This document shows, piece by piece, positions 20,771 to 29,500 of a stretch of 40,679 bases of DNA. The notes below the pieces were generated by a model. That model made no database searches and was not told where the DNA came from. It saw only the letters and a list, made by a program, of their open reading frames with translations. The stretch lies in IMG/VR virus record IMGVR_UViG_3300042298_002501, positions 1-40,679 of that record. The stretch is one strand, 5' to 3'. Within the stretch, counting starts at the first letter, position 1, and each line of letters starts with the position of its first letter. The stretch is from a virus. A program made the position numbers and the translations under genes.

Positions 20771-21127
20771 TTATAAGATTGGGGTATGAGTTTCGTTTGG
20801 GCCATTTAAAGAAAAGACATAACCGGACCAAATTATATCTTTTGAATACGCTTCACAATCTTTCTTGCCACTATATGAAGTTATCATGTAACGCCATTTT
20901 AAATCACCAAATGCCATCTTATAGGCTACTAATGCGGGATAGCTTAGTGTCCGAAGTTTCTTATATTCGTTTGGCCTAAAATCATATAACGGGGTTAGTG
21001 GACGGGTTGAACAATAATCACAAGAATCATCACCGCAGGGAGGGGTTAACCATGAATTGCATTTTCCGCAAAAATAGGCGTCATACTTGTCAGAGTATTC
21101 GCTATCATGTTCGCATTTCATCGTCAT
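20771..21127 (-). CDS. Zinc-ribbon-containing hypothetical protein
   Basis: The N-terminal 40 residues hold CEHD, FCGKCNSWL and CGDDSCDYC, a multi-Cys zinc-binding region of a type common in phage unknowns. The C-terminal 60 residues (YKKLRTLSYPALVAYKMAFG) look like a mixed fold. The start could be 21127 (ATGA overlap with the upstream stop) or 21121. It belongs to the four-gene operon that ends in the ParB-like gene. The function is unknown. Confidence 0.65.
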   Translation of the reverse strand: MTMKCEHDSEYSDKYDAYFCGKCNSWLTPPCGDDSCDYCSTRPLTPLYDFRPNEYKKLRTLSYPALVAYKMAFGDLKWRYMITSYSGKKDCEAYSKDIIWSGYVFSLNGPNETHTPIL

Positions 21128-21459
21128 ACCCCACTATATTCTTTGGGGAGGATAGAGGCGAAGGAGGGGGTATCTTCCCAAATAACAGTGGGGCGGTACA
21201 TAGCGGAAAGTACTTTGACGGCGACTAGGTTGTTATGCGTTACGATTGTAAGTGTATCAATTGTAGCCTTGCGTATCGTCAAGGTACGTGGAGCGTGATA
21301 TCGGCCCGAAGTGTCAACCAACCAACCCGCGAACACGTCCACAATGCCAACCTCAACGCCATGTAATCGGCATATGACACCTTCGCCACGCATAACAGCG
21401 GAGCGGATTAAAGACACCATTTTGGACGTTATACGGGCCGTTGTGCTTTGTCGCTTCAT
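21124..21459 (-). CDS. Hypothetical protein, 111 aa
   Basis: Beta-rich, with ITSKMVSLIRSAVMRGEGVI, HGVEVGIVDVFAGWLV and TLTIRKATIDTLTIV, suggesting a small barrel. ATG 21459 with CGGATAACCAG upstream is chosen. The longer frame to 21525 would read through the poly-C (poly-G on plus) tract and encode a Pro run, so it is rejected. Its stop overlaps the zinc-ribbon gene. The function is unknown. Confidence 0.6.
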   Translation of the reverse strand: MKRQSTTARITSKMVSLIRSAVMRGEGVICRLHGVEVGIVDVFAGWLVDTSGRYHAPRTLTIRKATIDTLTIVTHNNLVAVKVLSAMYRPTVIWEDTPSFASILPKEYSGV

Positions 21460-21476
21460 TCTGGTTATCCGTTCAA

Positions 21477-21497
21477 GGGGGTGGGGGGGGGGGGGGG
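21477..21497. repeat. Poly-G tract (G5-T-G15)
   Basis: A homopolymer of five and fifteen G, separated by one T, lies between the stop of the 59-residue gene and the ribosome-binding site of the next. On the transcribed strand it is poly-C. Such tracts slip during replication and can change promoter spacing or read-through. Sequencing error in the exact length is possible. Confidence 0.8.
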
Positions 21498-21499
21498 TA

Positions 21500-21679
21500 T
21501 TAGGGTAAATAGGCAACAACGGCATATTCGTCGTTGGGATTGCCTATTTTGGCTAGATACTGGCATGCTTCGCGGTACGTATCGAATAGCAATGGCATGT
21601 CGTTTAATACGTGAGTTATTTCGTTTTCGACGATGGCGATATACGCCCCAAGTACTTCGTTCTTAATCGCCCAGATCAT
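21500..21679 (-). CDS. Hypothetical protein, 59 aa, first gene of the island operon
   Basis: A small protein with MIWAIKNEVLGAYIAIVE and a C-terminal helical part ending NDEYAVVAYLP. ATG 21679 has CGGAAAACG upstream; the longer frame reads through GTTTC repeats and is rejected. It is the first gene leftward of the 1.2-kb non-coding region. No family recognised. Confidence 0.55.
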   Translation of the reverse strand: MIWAIKNEVLGAYIAIVENEITHVLNDMPLLFDTYREACQYLAKIGNPNDEYAVVAYLP

Positions 21680-22022
21680 TATCGTTTTCCGTTTCGTTTC
21701 GTTTCGTCGTTTCGTCCTGACACAACGAACTATATCGGGAGGGCAAGGGTTTCCGCGATAGGGGATAGTCCAAAATAATCCCGAAAACACGTTTTGACCC
21801 GTATTTTACGGGCTAAAAAACTTTTCAAGAATTTTCCGATTTTAGTTTCTGGACACTTAGTTTTTGGGCGACCCCAAAGTTAAGGGGGTGGATTCTACCC
21901 TTAAACCGGAGTTAACGGGAATAACCCCGCCGTAGGGCCTATTCGGCAGGGGGTTGACTACGGGGTCGGGGGGTTTCCTTATATATTATAGGGGGGATAG
22001 TGTACGGTTGTAACCTAGTGCC

Positions 22023-22208
22023 GTTGTCGGTCAATATACGACAAAGTTATCGTGAATTGAAAAGCATGAATTGAAAAGCATGAATTGAAAAGCATGAATT
22101 GAAAAGCATGAATTGAAAAGCATGAATTGAAAAGCATGAATTGAAAAGCATGAATTGAAAAGCATGAATTGGGGGACGCGACATGGTTGTCGGTAATTGA
22201 AAAGCATG
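22023..22208. repeat. 14-bp tandem array bracketed by GTTGTCGGT
   Basis: Eight perfect head-to-tail copies of GAATTGAAAAGCAT run from 22054 to 22165, followed by a partial copy and an isolated TAATTGAAAAGCATG at 22194-22208. The array is bracketed by direct repeats GTTGTCGGT at 22023-22031 and 22186-22194. Perfect copies point to recent amplification or strong constraint. The left bracket also forms a TTGTCG/CGACAA hairpin. Confidence 0.88.
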
Positions 22209-22278
22209 AAAAGCGAATCGGGGTAGGTGAGTGCAGGGACAGAGTGAAGTCACCCCCAAACCCCTCACATCCAGGCTC

Positions 22279-22447
22279 TACGTGAGGGAAATCTGAGATT
22301 GTTTTTTTTATATTTGGGTTAGCTACACGTGAAGGACTTTTGAGATTGTTTTTTTACACACGTGGGGGAATGATTAGATTGTTTTTTTACACACGTGAAA
22401 GAGATTAGAGATTGTTTTTTTTAGATGGGATTAGAGATTGTTTTTTG
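22279..22447. repeat. Degenerate ACGTG...AGATTGTTTTTT repeats
   Basis: Four and a half copies of a 30-45-base unit occur. Each has ACGTG plus a purine-rich stretch, then (G)AGATTGTTTTTT and often ACACACGTG. The T runs are six to eight bases long. The unit could be a protein-binding plus AT-rich unwinding module, or a set of terminators. It lies between the 14-bp array and the large hairpin. Confidence 0.7.
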
Positions 22448-22454
22448 AGGCACG

Positions 22455-22510
22455 CCAAAAACGACAACACCCTCCCAACAACGCAGCGAAGCGAAGTGGG
22501 AGGGGTCGTT
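22455..22510 (-). terminator. Large hairpin, probable end of the tail operon
   Basis: AACGAC (22460-22465) pairs with GTCGTT (22505-22510), and CCCTCCCA (22470-22477) with TGGGAGGG (22497-22504), around a GC-rich loop. On the minus strand the stem is followed by a T run (22460-22457 region). It would stop leftward transcription coming from the structural genes. It lies about 380 bases after the last stop, so it may instead be a structured origin element. Confidence 0.5.
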
Positions 22511-22647
22511 TGTGCCGTTATTCCTACTGGTCGCAAGTAGCTAAGGGGCTGTTCCCGAATAAGTTATATAAGCATTATTGCGAACGGATTAGAAAAGTCA
22601 AGTAAAAACGGAGATAATTTTAGAAAAGAAAAGTAGAAACGAATAAA

Positions 22648-22736
22648 CCCTAGTTATAAGCAAAATATAACTATTCACCCCCGGCATACACCATTTATGG
22701 GGAATGATAATAATTATACTTTACATATAACTAGGG
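22648..22736. repeat. Inverted-repeat element B with 21-base core
   Basis: Arms beginning CCCTAGTTATA (22648-22658) and ending TATAACTAGGG (22726-22736) extend inward as imperfect pairs. Inside, positions 22699-22719 are identical over 21 bases to the core of element A, but on the opposite strand. Flanking sequence also aligns with element A (TTATAxGCAxxxTATAAC on one side, CACC...ATAxACCAxTT before the core). It is the same type of element, about 9.3 kb from A and in inverted orientation. Confidence 0.8.
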
Positions 22737-22886
22737 TCTGTCGGATAGGGGGAAGTTATCCCCTATAATTCGATTCTAGGCACCTAGCTTGCTCTAGGAT
22801 GCGTGTTGATGGGTGGGTTTGGGTAATGAGTCAAGGGGTTAGAAAAGTGGCTCTATTAGACCAGTTTGTATAAGCTACATATAATA

Positions 22887-23564
22887 CTACTCTATGATGT
22901 TACCATATCTTAGCATCATAACATCTTTAGCGTGCTTATTGTAGTGCCCCACGTTTACTAATCTTCCTGGGGTAGGGAAGTTGTGGGGTAGTGGTGTTCT
23001 TACATAGTTAAACCATTGTGGAAGTAGTTCGGGTTCTAGTCCGCATAGGTTTCCGTATATGCTCTCAATTAGTCGGGGTCGCGTAGTAATTTGGTACTGC
23101 GTGATGAGGGCTTCTAATTGTTTTTTATTGTACACCATTGGGTAATGGCTAGAGAAGTTCTTTGAGTTGGGTGGCAATACCTTTACCGTCTCATTCTTAA
23201 CTCCACCCCAAGTAGAAACTGGAGTTGATTTAAGTAATAGCCCGGAATACCGAGGTGTTATCAATTCTTGTACGTTGAGAGAATCGAGAACAAAAGTATC
23301 ATCATACAACCACAGAAAATCATCACTAACTCTTGGATCGTTTATTATATTGAGTAGTTTAATTGCTGAATCAAACCACTTACCGAATACTCCTTTAGGT
23401 GGTAGCGGACTGGCAATATGTTCTGCCCAGGGTACTGCGTCACCGCATACCAAATAGTTTTTTGCATCAACTAGAAAGTGTTTGGCTAGTTTAATGCTAA
23501 CTTCAATTTCATTTGATGCTTGGGGTAAACCGTAGTATACCCAGACTACTGATAGCTTACTCAA
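22887..23564 (-). CDS. Glycosyltransferase-like (Stealth-type) protein
   Basis: VVWVYYGLPQASNEIEVSI opens like a nucleotide-sugar enzyme. DDFLWLYDDTFVLDSL (DD at residues 88-89) matches the DDD/DDx metal site of Stealth-type capsule phosphotransferases and related phage glycosyltransferases. A later SSHYPMVYNKKQLEAL fits the acceptor-side part of that group. It has no membrane segment (225 residues). Start codon TTG 23564 is supported by GGAG 7 bases upstream and an overlap with the preceding stop. As the last gene of the tail operon it may modify virion proteins or the host surface. Confidence 0.65.
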   Translation of the reverse strand: MSKLSVVWVYYGLPQASNEIEVSIKLAKHFLVDAKNYLVCGDAVPWAEHIASPLPPKGVFGKWFDSAIKLLNIINDPRVSDDFLWLYDDTFVLDSLNVQELITPRYSGLLLKSTPVSTWGGVKNETVKVLPPNSKNFSSHYPMVYNKKQLEALITQYQITTRPRLIESIYGNLCGLEPELLPQWFNYVRTPLPHNFPTPGRLVNVGHYNKHAKDVMMLRYGNIIE

Positions 23565-23775
23565 AATTTATCTCCGTATGATTAGGACAACCAAAACAAT
23601 AGTTCATCACAACTTGTTCCCGTTTATCAGTTGCGAACCAGGTCACTAACACTTTTCCTGGGGTGAGTCGGGACTTCATGCAATGTTTATGTACTTCGCA
23701 TTGAAACACTGACTTAGTTCCTTTGCATCTACAATTTGCCATTCCAATGTCTTCACCTAAATGTTTACAACTCAT
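23557..23775 (-). CDS. Cys/His-rich zinc-binding protein, 72 aa
   Basis: CKHLGEDIG, CRCKG, VFQCEVHKHCM and CFGCPNH give a C-H-C-C-C-H-C-C-C pattern. I recall this as a planctomycete small-protein motif often found next to glycosyltransferases (CxHLGE...VFxCxVHxxCT...CxxC). Here too it precedes a glycosyltransferase-like gene, with an 8-base overlap. Likely a metal-binding partner or adaptor. The taxonomic hint is from memory only. Confidence 0.65.
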   Translation of the reverse strand: MSCKHLGEDIGMANCRCKGTKSVFQCEVHKHCMKSRLTPGKVLVTWFATDKREQVVMNYCFGCPNHTEINFE

Positions 23776-24637
23776 ATTGCACTATACTCCAACGGTAAAT
23801 ACGGGGTACTCCTTCATATTCGGTGAAGTCCATGTTTCCATTTTCGTCTATTGGGTAAGAGTCCTCGAAAACTCCAAGTTTTAGATAGGGTACTATGATT
23901 GCTTGCCCATCTGGTAAAGTTTCATTTAAGTTTCTAATGCTAATGGGTCCACAGCTATCAAAGTTAGCCTGGGCTTGCTGCCATTCTCCATCTCCTGGGG
24001 TAGTTATTGATCCTTGGGATGATATATGGATTGCTGAGTCTTTGTTGATTCCAAGAAACCATACTGATGCGTTTCCCGGGTTGTTCCAGAACTCTGGTAA
24101 ATCGTTACTGATACCACCTGTTACACTTGCTACCCAATCAATCAATATTGTATTGCATATAAATCCTTCTTGTTGTACACCGTCAATAAGGTAGGGTTGC
24201 CAGTTAGGTCGGAATTTTAAGTCGAATTGATATTCGATGATCTTGTTTGTAAAAGTGTAGTCATCATATTCTTCAAATTTAATTCCAGCTCCGGGGAAGT
24301 CTTCACTTCCTCTAGTGTCTACACTACATTTGTTGTGGAGAAATGGAGCAGGAGCTAACCCCATCTCAATTTCCGCCCCAGGGTATTGATAAGATACAAA
24401 GCCACCTGCAAGACACGTAGCTTCTGGGATTTCAATAGATAGTGAAATAGGATAGGTCCAAGATATTTTGTAATACCTAGCACCTATACCTGCTTCTGTT
24501 GTTAGTACATGCAGAACGATATTCCTATTTGCGTTTGGGTCAGCGTAGTCTAAATTTAGATAGCGAATACTACCTGGACATAGACAGGGTTGTCTTTGGC
24601 AACAACTACAATCTCCTCCTGGTTTAAACCAATTCAT
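23765..24637 (-). CDS. Putative tail-tip/minor structural protein, 290 aa
   Basis: The start MNWFKPGGDCSCCQRQPCLC is Cys-rich, then a long beta-rich, Gly/Asn/Asp-rich body follows with IEYQFDLKFRPNWQPYLID and WNNPGNASVWFLG. This is typical of structural adhesins or baseplate pieces. Its start overlaps the upstream stop as TAATG. No family recognised; the role is inferred from position in the tail operon downstream of the tape measure. Confidence 0.6.
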   Translation of the reverse strand: MNWFKPGGDCSCCQRQPCLCPGSIRYLNLDYADPNANRNIVLHVLTTEAGIGARYYKISWTYPISLSIEIPEATCLAGGFVSYQYPGAEIEMGLAPAPFLHNKCSVDTRGSEDFPGAGIKFEEYDDYTFTNKIIEYQFDLKFRPNWQPYLIDGVQQEGFICNTILIDWVASVTGGISNDLPEFWNNPGNASVWFLGINKDSAIHISSQGSITTPGDGEWQQAQANFDSCGPISIRNLNETLPDGQAIIVPYLKLGVFEDSYPIDENGNMDFTEYEGVPRIYRWSIVQYEL

Positions 24638-25335
24638 TATGAACCTGTTGGGCAAGGGGCATTGACAAAGTGGTATCCAGTAGATGCTTTGATTGCGTAA
24701 CCAGAATCTCCAGCACGTAGACCAACACCTGCACCTAGTGGATCATAGAGTTGTGCTGATTCAATAAAGATACTATCCATTGTATAGAAGTTGGCAAAGT
24801 TGTAACCAGCTTCATAATCAAAGTCGAGTTCGAATAAAACGTACTCTGCATCTCCACCACCAAGGTTACCTATATTGATGAAGATAGTATTTACACCAAG
24901 TGTATCTCCAATTAAGATGGAAGCTTTACCTCGGTTAGCAGTTACTAATGTATTAGAGTAATCATCATAAGTAACGTATTTGTGTTCTGTGTCAAGTACA
25001 GTGACGTTGGCAAAAGTTGGTCCAGAAACAATACACTTTCCGCCACGCTTGCCAACAATTTTTGCTTGAGGTATGATCCAATTATATTCATTGCAGTTTG
25101 TTGTTAAAATACAGTGTTTCTTAATTGGGTTAGAGACGCTTGCAACAGCAACTGGATTGAAGCGATCTACACTACTTGATGGGCTATCAAACGCACAAAG
25201 GAGTTCAAATGGGCCTAAAGAAAAACCCCCAGCACCTTTTCTGGGTGGGGGGTTTCGCTTTTTTCGTAGTGTATTATTATACCACGCTGCTGTTAGGTGT
25301 GGTAAAATAGGTTCGCCTGCTGCGACTGGTTTCAT
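24637..25335 (-). CDS. Putative tail protein, 232 aa, with hairpin in its coding region
   Basis: It begins MKPVAAGEPILPHLTAAWYN, reminiscent of baseplate/tail proteins of planctomycete-like phages, and continues beta-rich with GDTLGVNTIFINIGNLGGG. ATG 25335 overlaps the upstream stop as ATGA; a longer frame is not needed. Codons 26-40 (KKRNPPPRKGAGG) are encoded by a GC-rich inverted repeat with T runs on both sides. That repeat could terminate transcription. Confidence 0.6.
   Translation of the reverse strand: MKPVAAGEPILPHLTAAWYNNTLRKKRNPPPRKGAGGFSLGPFELLCAFDSPSSSVDRFNPVAVASVSNPIKKHCILTTNCNEYNWIIPQAKIVGKRGGKCIVSGPTFANVTVLDTEHKYVTYDDYSNTLVTANRGKASILIGDTLGVNTIFINIGNLGGGDAEYVLFELDFDYEAGYNFANFYTMDSIFIESAQLYDPLGAGVGLRAGDSGYAIKASTGYHFVNAPCPTGS
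25223..25255 (-). terminator. Terminator-like hairpin inside a coding sequence
   Basis: AAACCCCC (25223-25230) pairs with GGGGGTTT (25248-25255), and inner CACC with GGTG, around TTTTCTG. On the minus strand it is followed by TTTTTCTTT and on the plus strand by CGCTTTTTT, so it could act in both directions. It lies about 80 bases into the coding region 24637-25335. It could attenuate the last four tail genes. Confidence 0.5.
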
Positions 25336-26276
25336 GCTCCTGGTATACCTAAAAGAGAGAAGTCTGATTTTTCGTAGACGCGGTGAGTATAACGCCATCT
25401 AGGATGGAGTAAGATTTGTTCCGTGTTATCGTCGAGTTGTTTTTCGTAACGATAATCAAGAACGTCATGTCCTTCCATAGTTAAGTCTGTAAATGGACTG
25501 TCATCTTTGTCTGTGATATTTGGTTTCATATCAAAGTTAAAAGTGATAGGAACAATTTCTCCAACTGTACCTCCACCACTAACATTGGTAAGTAATGCTT
25601 CACCTATTTCAAAGGTTAGGAATTCGGCATCGTTTACTGTTCTTTGAATCCCGCTTAGTACACGGATAAAGTCAAAAGTAACAGTGGTTGGAAAATAGAA
25701 AACAGTTATGTCTAATTGTAATCCACCAGTCAGTACCTCTGTTCCTTCAATACCATCATCGGTAACACCAATGGCACGACCAGTTAATGGAGCGAGGAAA
25801 GGGATTGAACCTGGGTCGTCGATTCCATCATAACCAGCAATTTCTTTTAGTTCTAGGCTAGTAGTCATTAGCGTTGTTTGTCCGCCAATGTTAAAGTTGA
25901 TTCGAATAAATGGTAGACTTTCAGCTTCTGGATTATTAGGATCACCAGCACCGTTACCATTATTTAAATCATACTTATACTTGGCAGTTGCTTTCCATCT
26001 ATTCATACTCATTTGCTCAAGACTAATGTTGTCCAATGATAAAAAAATTGGATCACCATAATAGTCAGGAAGTATTCGATAAAGAGGAAAGATTGAATAG
26101 GCAGTCTCCAATGCAACTACATCATCCTCTTGCCCCAGGAAATCTCCCTGGGTGAAGGAACTTGATTGGTCAGGGTCTATTTCGAAGCTGATTACTATGT
26201 CCTGGGATGAGCTGGTTTGAGAGATGTCTATTTTTCTTGAGTCTTTCAAAATCTCTAAGTATTCGCAGTTTGTCAT
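25332..26276 (-). CDS. Putative tail/baseplate protein, 314 aa
   Basis: A largely beta-strand protein with ISQTSSSQDIVISFEIDP, NIGGQTTLMTTSLELKEIAG and a C-terminal HPRWRYTHRVYEKSDFSLLG. This is typical of siphovirus distal-tail or baseplate proteins by composition and place, but no family is recognised. The start at 26276 is inside the preceding gene. Its stop overlaps the next ATG. Confidence 0.6.
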   Translation of the reverse strand: MTNCEYLEILKDSRKIDISQTSSSQDIVISFEIDPDQSSSFTQGDFLGQEDDVVALETAYSIFPLYRILPDYYGDPIFLSLDNISLEQMSMNRWKATAKYKYDLNNGNGAGDPNNPEAESLPFIRINFNIGGQTTLMTTSLELKEIAGYDGIDDPGSIPFLAPLTGRAIGVTDDGIEGTEVLTGGLQLDITVFYFPTTVTFDFIRVLSGIQRTVNDAEFLTFEIGEALLTNVSGGGTVGEIVPITFNFDMKPNITDKDDSPFTDLTMEGHDVLDYRYEKQLDDNTEQILLHPRWRYTHRVYEKSDFSLLGIPGA

Positions 26277-26535
26277 AAAGCTGGTACTTTTGTTGAAGGT
26301 GTTTGATTGCGTGTTCTCTATCTACTGCTACATAAAGAACGTCCTTTGTTTCTTGGTCGATAATAACTCGTTTTCGTTCTAGTTGTGGATGAAAGAAAGC
26401 CATATAGACTTCCATCTCAAATTGAACAATAGAGCGAGTAGACTTACACAGCCCAGATAGAATCCGGGCTGCGTAAATCCCACGAGTTGCTTCATCACGG
26501 GCCAAAAACCGCTGGTTCTTGGTTTTCGATTCCAT
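26170..26535 (-). CDS. Hypothetical basic protein after the tape measure, 121 aa
   Basis: Starts MESKTKNQRFLARDEATRG and has helical, basic stretches (KHLQQKYQLYDKLRILRDFE). It overlaps the tape measure stop by 41 bases and the following gene by 107 bases, so only part is free of other constraint. Position suggests a tail-assembly accessory. The coding call is moderate. Confidence 0.5.
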   Translation of the reverse strand: MESKTKNQRFLARDEATRGIYAARILSGLCKSTRSIVQFEMEVYMAFFHPQLERKRVIIDQETKDVLYVAVDREHAIKHLQQKYQLYDKLRILRDFERLKKNRHLSNQLIPGHSNQLRNRP

Positions 26536-29500
26536 CTTTGATACCTTGTAGAAGCTCGTTACGTTCTTCGTCTAGTTTATTGACTTGCAGTTGCATCCGT
26601 TGAGCACGACTTTGTTCATACCCGCCAACTATAGACTTAATGATTTGTCCTGTACCTTGCATTTGGGCTACACGTTTTAACCATTCAGGGCTTAAATCAG
26701 GTTTCATTGCTGATTCATCAAGTTGAGGAAACAGTTTATTGTATTCCTCTAAGTTGTTTAGCAAGTTACCAAATTCAGGTCCAAGGTTAAGCAGTGGGTC
26801 CATCTTATCAGCAAAGCCAATGTCTGTAAATTCATCCATGATTCCTTCAGTAATGTTGTCTGGAAGGCTTGGGCTTGGTAGTCCTTCAGTTGTGATTCTA
26901 CCAAATTCCTTTTCCAATTCGTTCATTGGTACAATACTTTTAGTCATTGTTCCAATAGTACCACGAGCTTTATCCGCTGCTTCCTTGATCTTCTTTTGTG
27001 CATCGTCAAGAAACGCAATGAGAGGATCAGGCATTGTTGCAAGTTGGGCTTCAATTTCTTGTAACCTACCAGCAAGTTCTGGAGTTATTTGTCCACCAGA
27101 TCGAGTAATGCCTTGGATTGCTGCACGGATACTATCTTGTTCATCAAGTAATTCATTCCTTGTTGCTGTTTGTGGATCTAATGCGGCAACACTATCCTCT
27201 GTCCCAGGTAAGTATCTTAACATAGCTGCAAAGCCTCGACCTAAAGCGGCTAAAGCTGAAGCAGCCATACCAATTACACTTACTAAACTTGATCCAATAC
27301 TTTCAATGAATCCAACAATATGGGCAAAGAATGCTTGGAAGTTTTCTGGGGAGAACATGCTTTGCATGGTTTCCACTAATGATTTGTCTGCTGTGATGGC
27401 TAATCCTGCACCACCAACTGCTGTTCCGAATAGAGTACCTATTACAGATAACAATTGATTAAATACGGCGATTACTCCAACAATAGCATTTCGAATCATT
27501 GTAGCACCTGGTTCGATTTCAGTTAAGAAGTCTCTCCAAGTCTTAGCTAATCCTTCTCGAATAGATTCTCCTACCATATTAAATCCAAAACTAATTGAAC
27601 GTAGTCCCGGATCTATTTGCCCATTGAAGATTTCTGTTAATCCACCAAAGATTTCACGGAACCCAGCTCCAGTATCTTTGATAGTCTGTCCTATGTTTGC
27701 AAAAGCTCCAGCAAATGCCGCTCCAAGAGAACCAAGTGCTTCACGAACAACAGGGATCTTATCACCAAAAAGCAGTAAAAATTCACCAATCGCAATTAGA
27801 CCACTAAGTCTAAATGGAATAGAAGCGACTTTAACTAACCCGCTAAATACTCCTTTAATGAGACTTATACTGCCTTTCAATGTAGCGTACAGCCCTCTCA
27901 CCCAGTCAACTTTAGTTGCCCCTGTGATTATATTCTTTACTCCAGTTAAACCAGATTTTAATTTACCTAATCCAGCAACTAAATCTGGAATTAAATTAAA
28001 GTCTGATCTTTCTTTTGTTAAGAATCCAAGGAATCCTTTTGGTTGTTTAGACTTTTCTAATTTCAAGTCTGTGTTTAGTTTAGCTTGACTTTTTCGTACT
28101 CTTTGGGCTAATCTTGCTTCAACAGCATTATTGCGTTCAAGCAAACTTTTTCTTTGGTCTGCTTGCTTTTTCAATAATTTGTTTTCAATATCATTAGCTG
28201 TGTTTAGAGCAGATGGAGCCTTGCCATAAGTTCCTGCCACAAAACTTCCTGGAGTGAGTCCTGCTCGTTCTCTTGCTGCTTGCAGGGCTGCTTGTTGTCT
28301 CTTATTGAGTCTATCTAGTCTTGCTGCGTTTACGATTCTTGCTTTTTGCAAGGCTTCTTGAGCTTTAAGGAGACTCTGTTCTGATTTTAAGGCTCTATTT
28401 GCGTATTTTGCAAAAGCTTGCGATTGTTGATTTTGCAGGACAACTAATTCTTTTGCATGTTTCTTACTTAGAGCGAGTTGCTTTTTCTTTTCTTCATCAA
28501 GAGTATTTGTATATTCTTGTTGAAGTCGAGCTTCCAAATCCTGAAGTCTTTTAAATTCTGCTGTTCTTCCTAAGGCTCCTGCTCCTGCGGCTTGTTGGCG
28601 TACTTGAGTTATTTCATTAGCTTTATCAGATAACAATTTGTAATAATCTGAAGCTAGTTTTGTTTGCTCGCTGAGTTGATTTTTCCTAAGATTTTTTGCT
28701 TGAACTCCAAATGATTTTTGCTGTTTGATTTGCATTTGTTGGGCTTTTTGTGCCCTTTTTGCATTATCAATTACAGTTTGGGATAGCTCAGTTTCATTTT
28801 GCTGAATTGCAGTTCGAGTCCTAACTTGTTCATCAATCTGTCTTTGTGATAAATTCGCAGCAGCAGCTTGGTATTTTTTAGAAATCTCATTAATTTTTTG
28901 ATTTGATTCTCTTTGTACAGCAACCCGTTTATCAGCAAAAGCTCTATCAAGTTGAGCAAGTTTATTTTGATTCCTTTGTTCAAGAGAAGTAGTTCTAGTC
29001 CTAGCCGAAGCTTGGAATTTATTTATCTTATCCTGGACTTGTTTGATGGAGTTAGCAACTTTTTTTTGCGTCTCTAATGTTTTATTTATAGCGGCATTGA
29101 TAAATCCAACATAATTAAACATTCCTTTAAGTGCCTTAACATTTACTCCAACTATTGCAGCAAGAGAAGTAAAGAACATTTTATTCACACCCAGGAGGGG
29201 GCTGAATAGCATGATCACTTTACTAATCATTGTTGACAATAGCAAAAAAGCTGCACTTGTAGCAAGCACAGCTGGAGGAGTAAATAATATGGCTTGCCCT
29301 AGTCGGCTATTCTGTTGTGTCAAAACAGCAAGAGAGTCGAACAATCTCTGGATGGAAGTACCAAAGGTCGTTAGTGGTCCTTCAGTGGTTTGTCCAAGAG
29401 AGATGCTAAATTCTTCTAATGCTGAGCTTGCTCGTCGGAATACACCACCAAGTCTACTATCCATAAGGATAGCACCTTGTCTAGCTTCATCAGTTGAATT

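Larger units (their letters stand above)
21680..22886. other. 1.2-kb non-coding, repeat-rich region
   Basis: No credible gene. It contains GTTTC repeats (about 21689-21712), a 15-base palindrome CCCGTATTTTACGGG (21798-21812), several further hairpins near 21880-21960 and the 14-bp tandem array. The ATTGTTTTTT repeats, the large hairpin at 22460-22510, inverted-repeat element B and a 7-bp hairpin at 22745-22766 follow. The reading frame at 22047-22268 only translates the 14-bp array. Confidence 0.7.

Noticed and set aside
21798-21812. CCCGTATTTTACGGG as a terminator
   Set aside because: Perfect 6-bp stem but no downstream T run in either useful direction; kept only as a palindrome in the region description.
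18983-22208. CRISPR array candidate
   Set aside because: The 17-bp and 14-bp units are head to tail with no unique spacers, too short for CRISPR repeats, and there are no cas genes.
22047-22268. 73-residue frame (minus) rich in FNSCFSIHAFQFML repeats
   Set aside because: It only translates the 14-bp tandem array; the 42-base periodicity comes from the repeat, no ribosome-binding site is seen.
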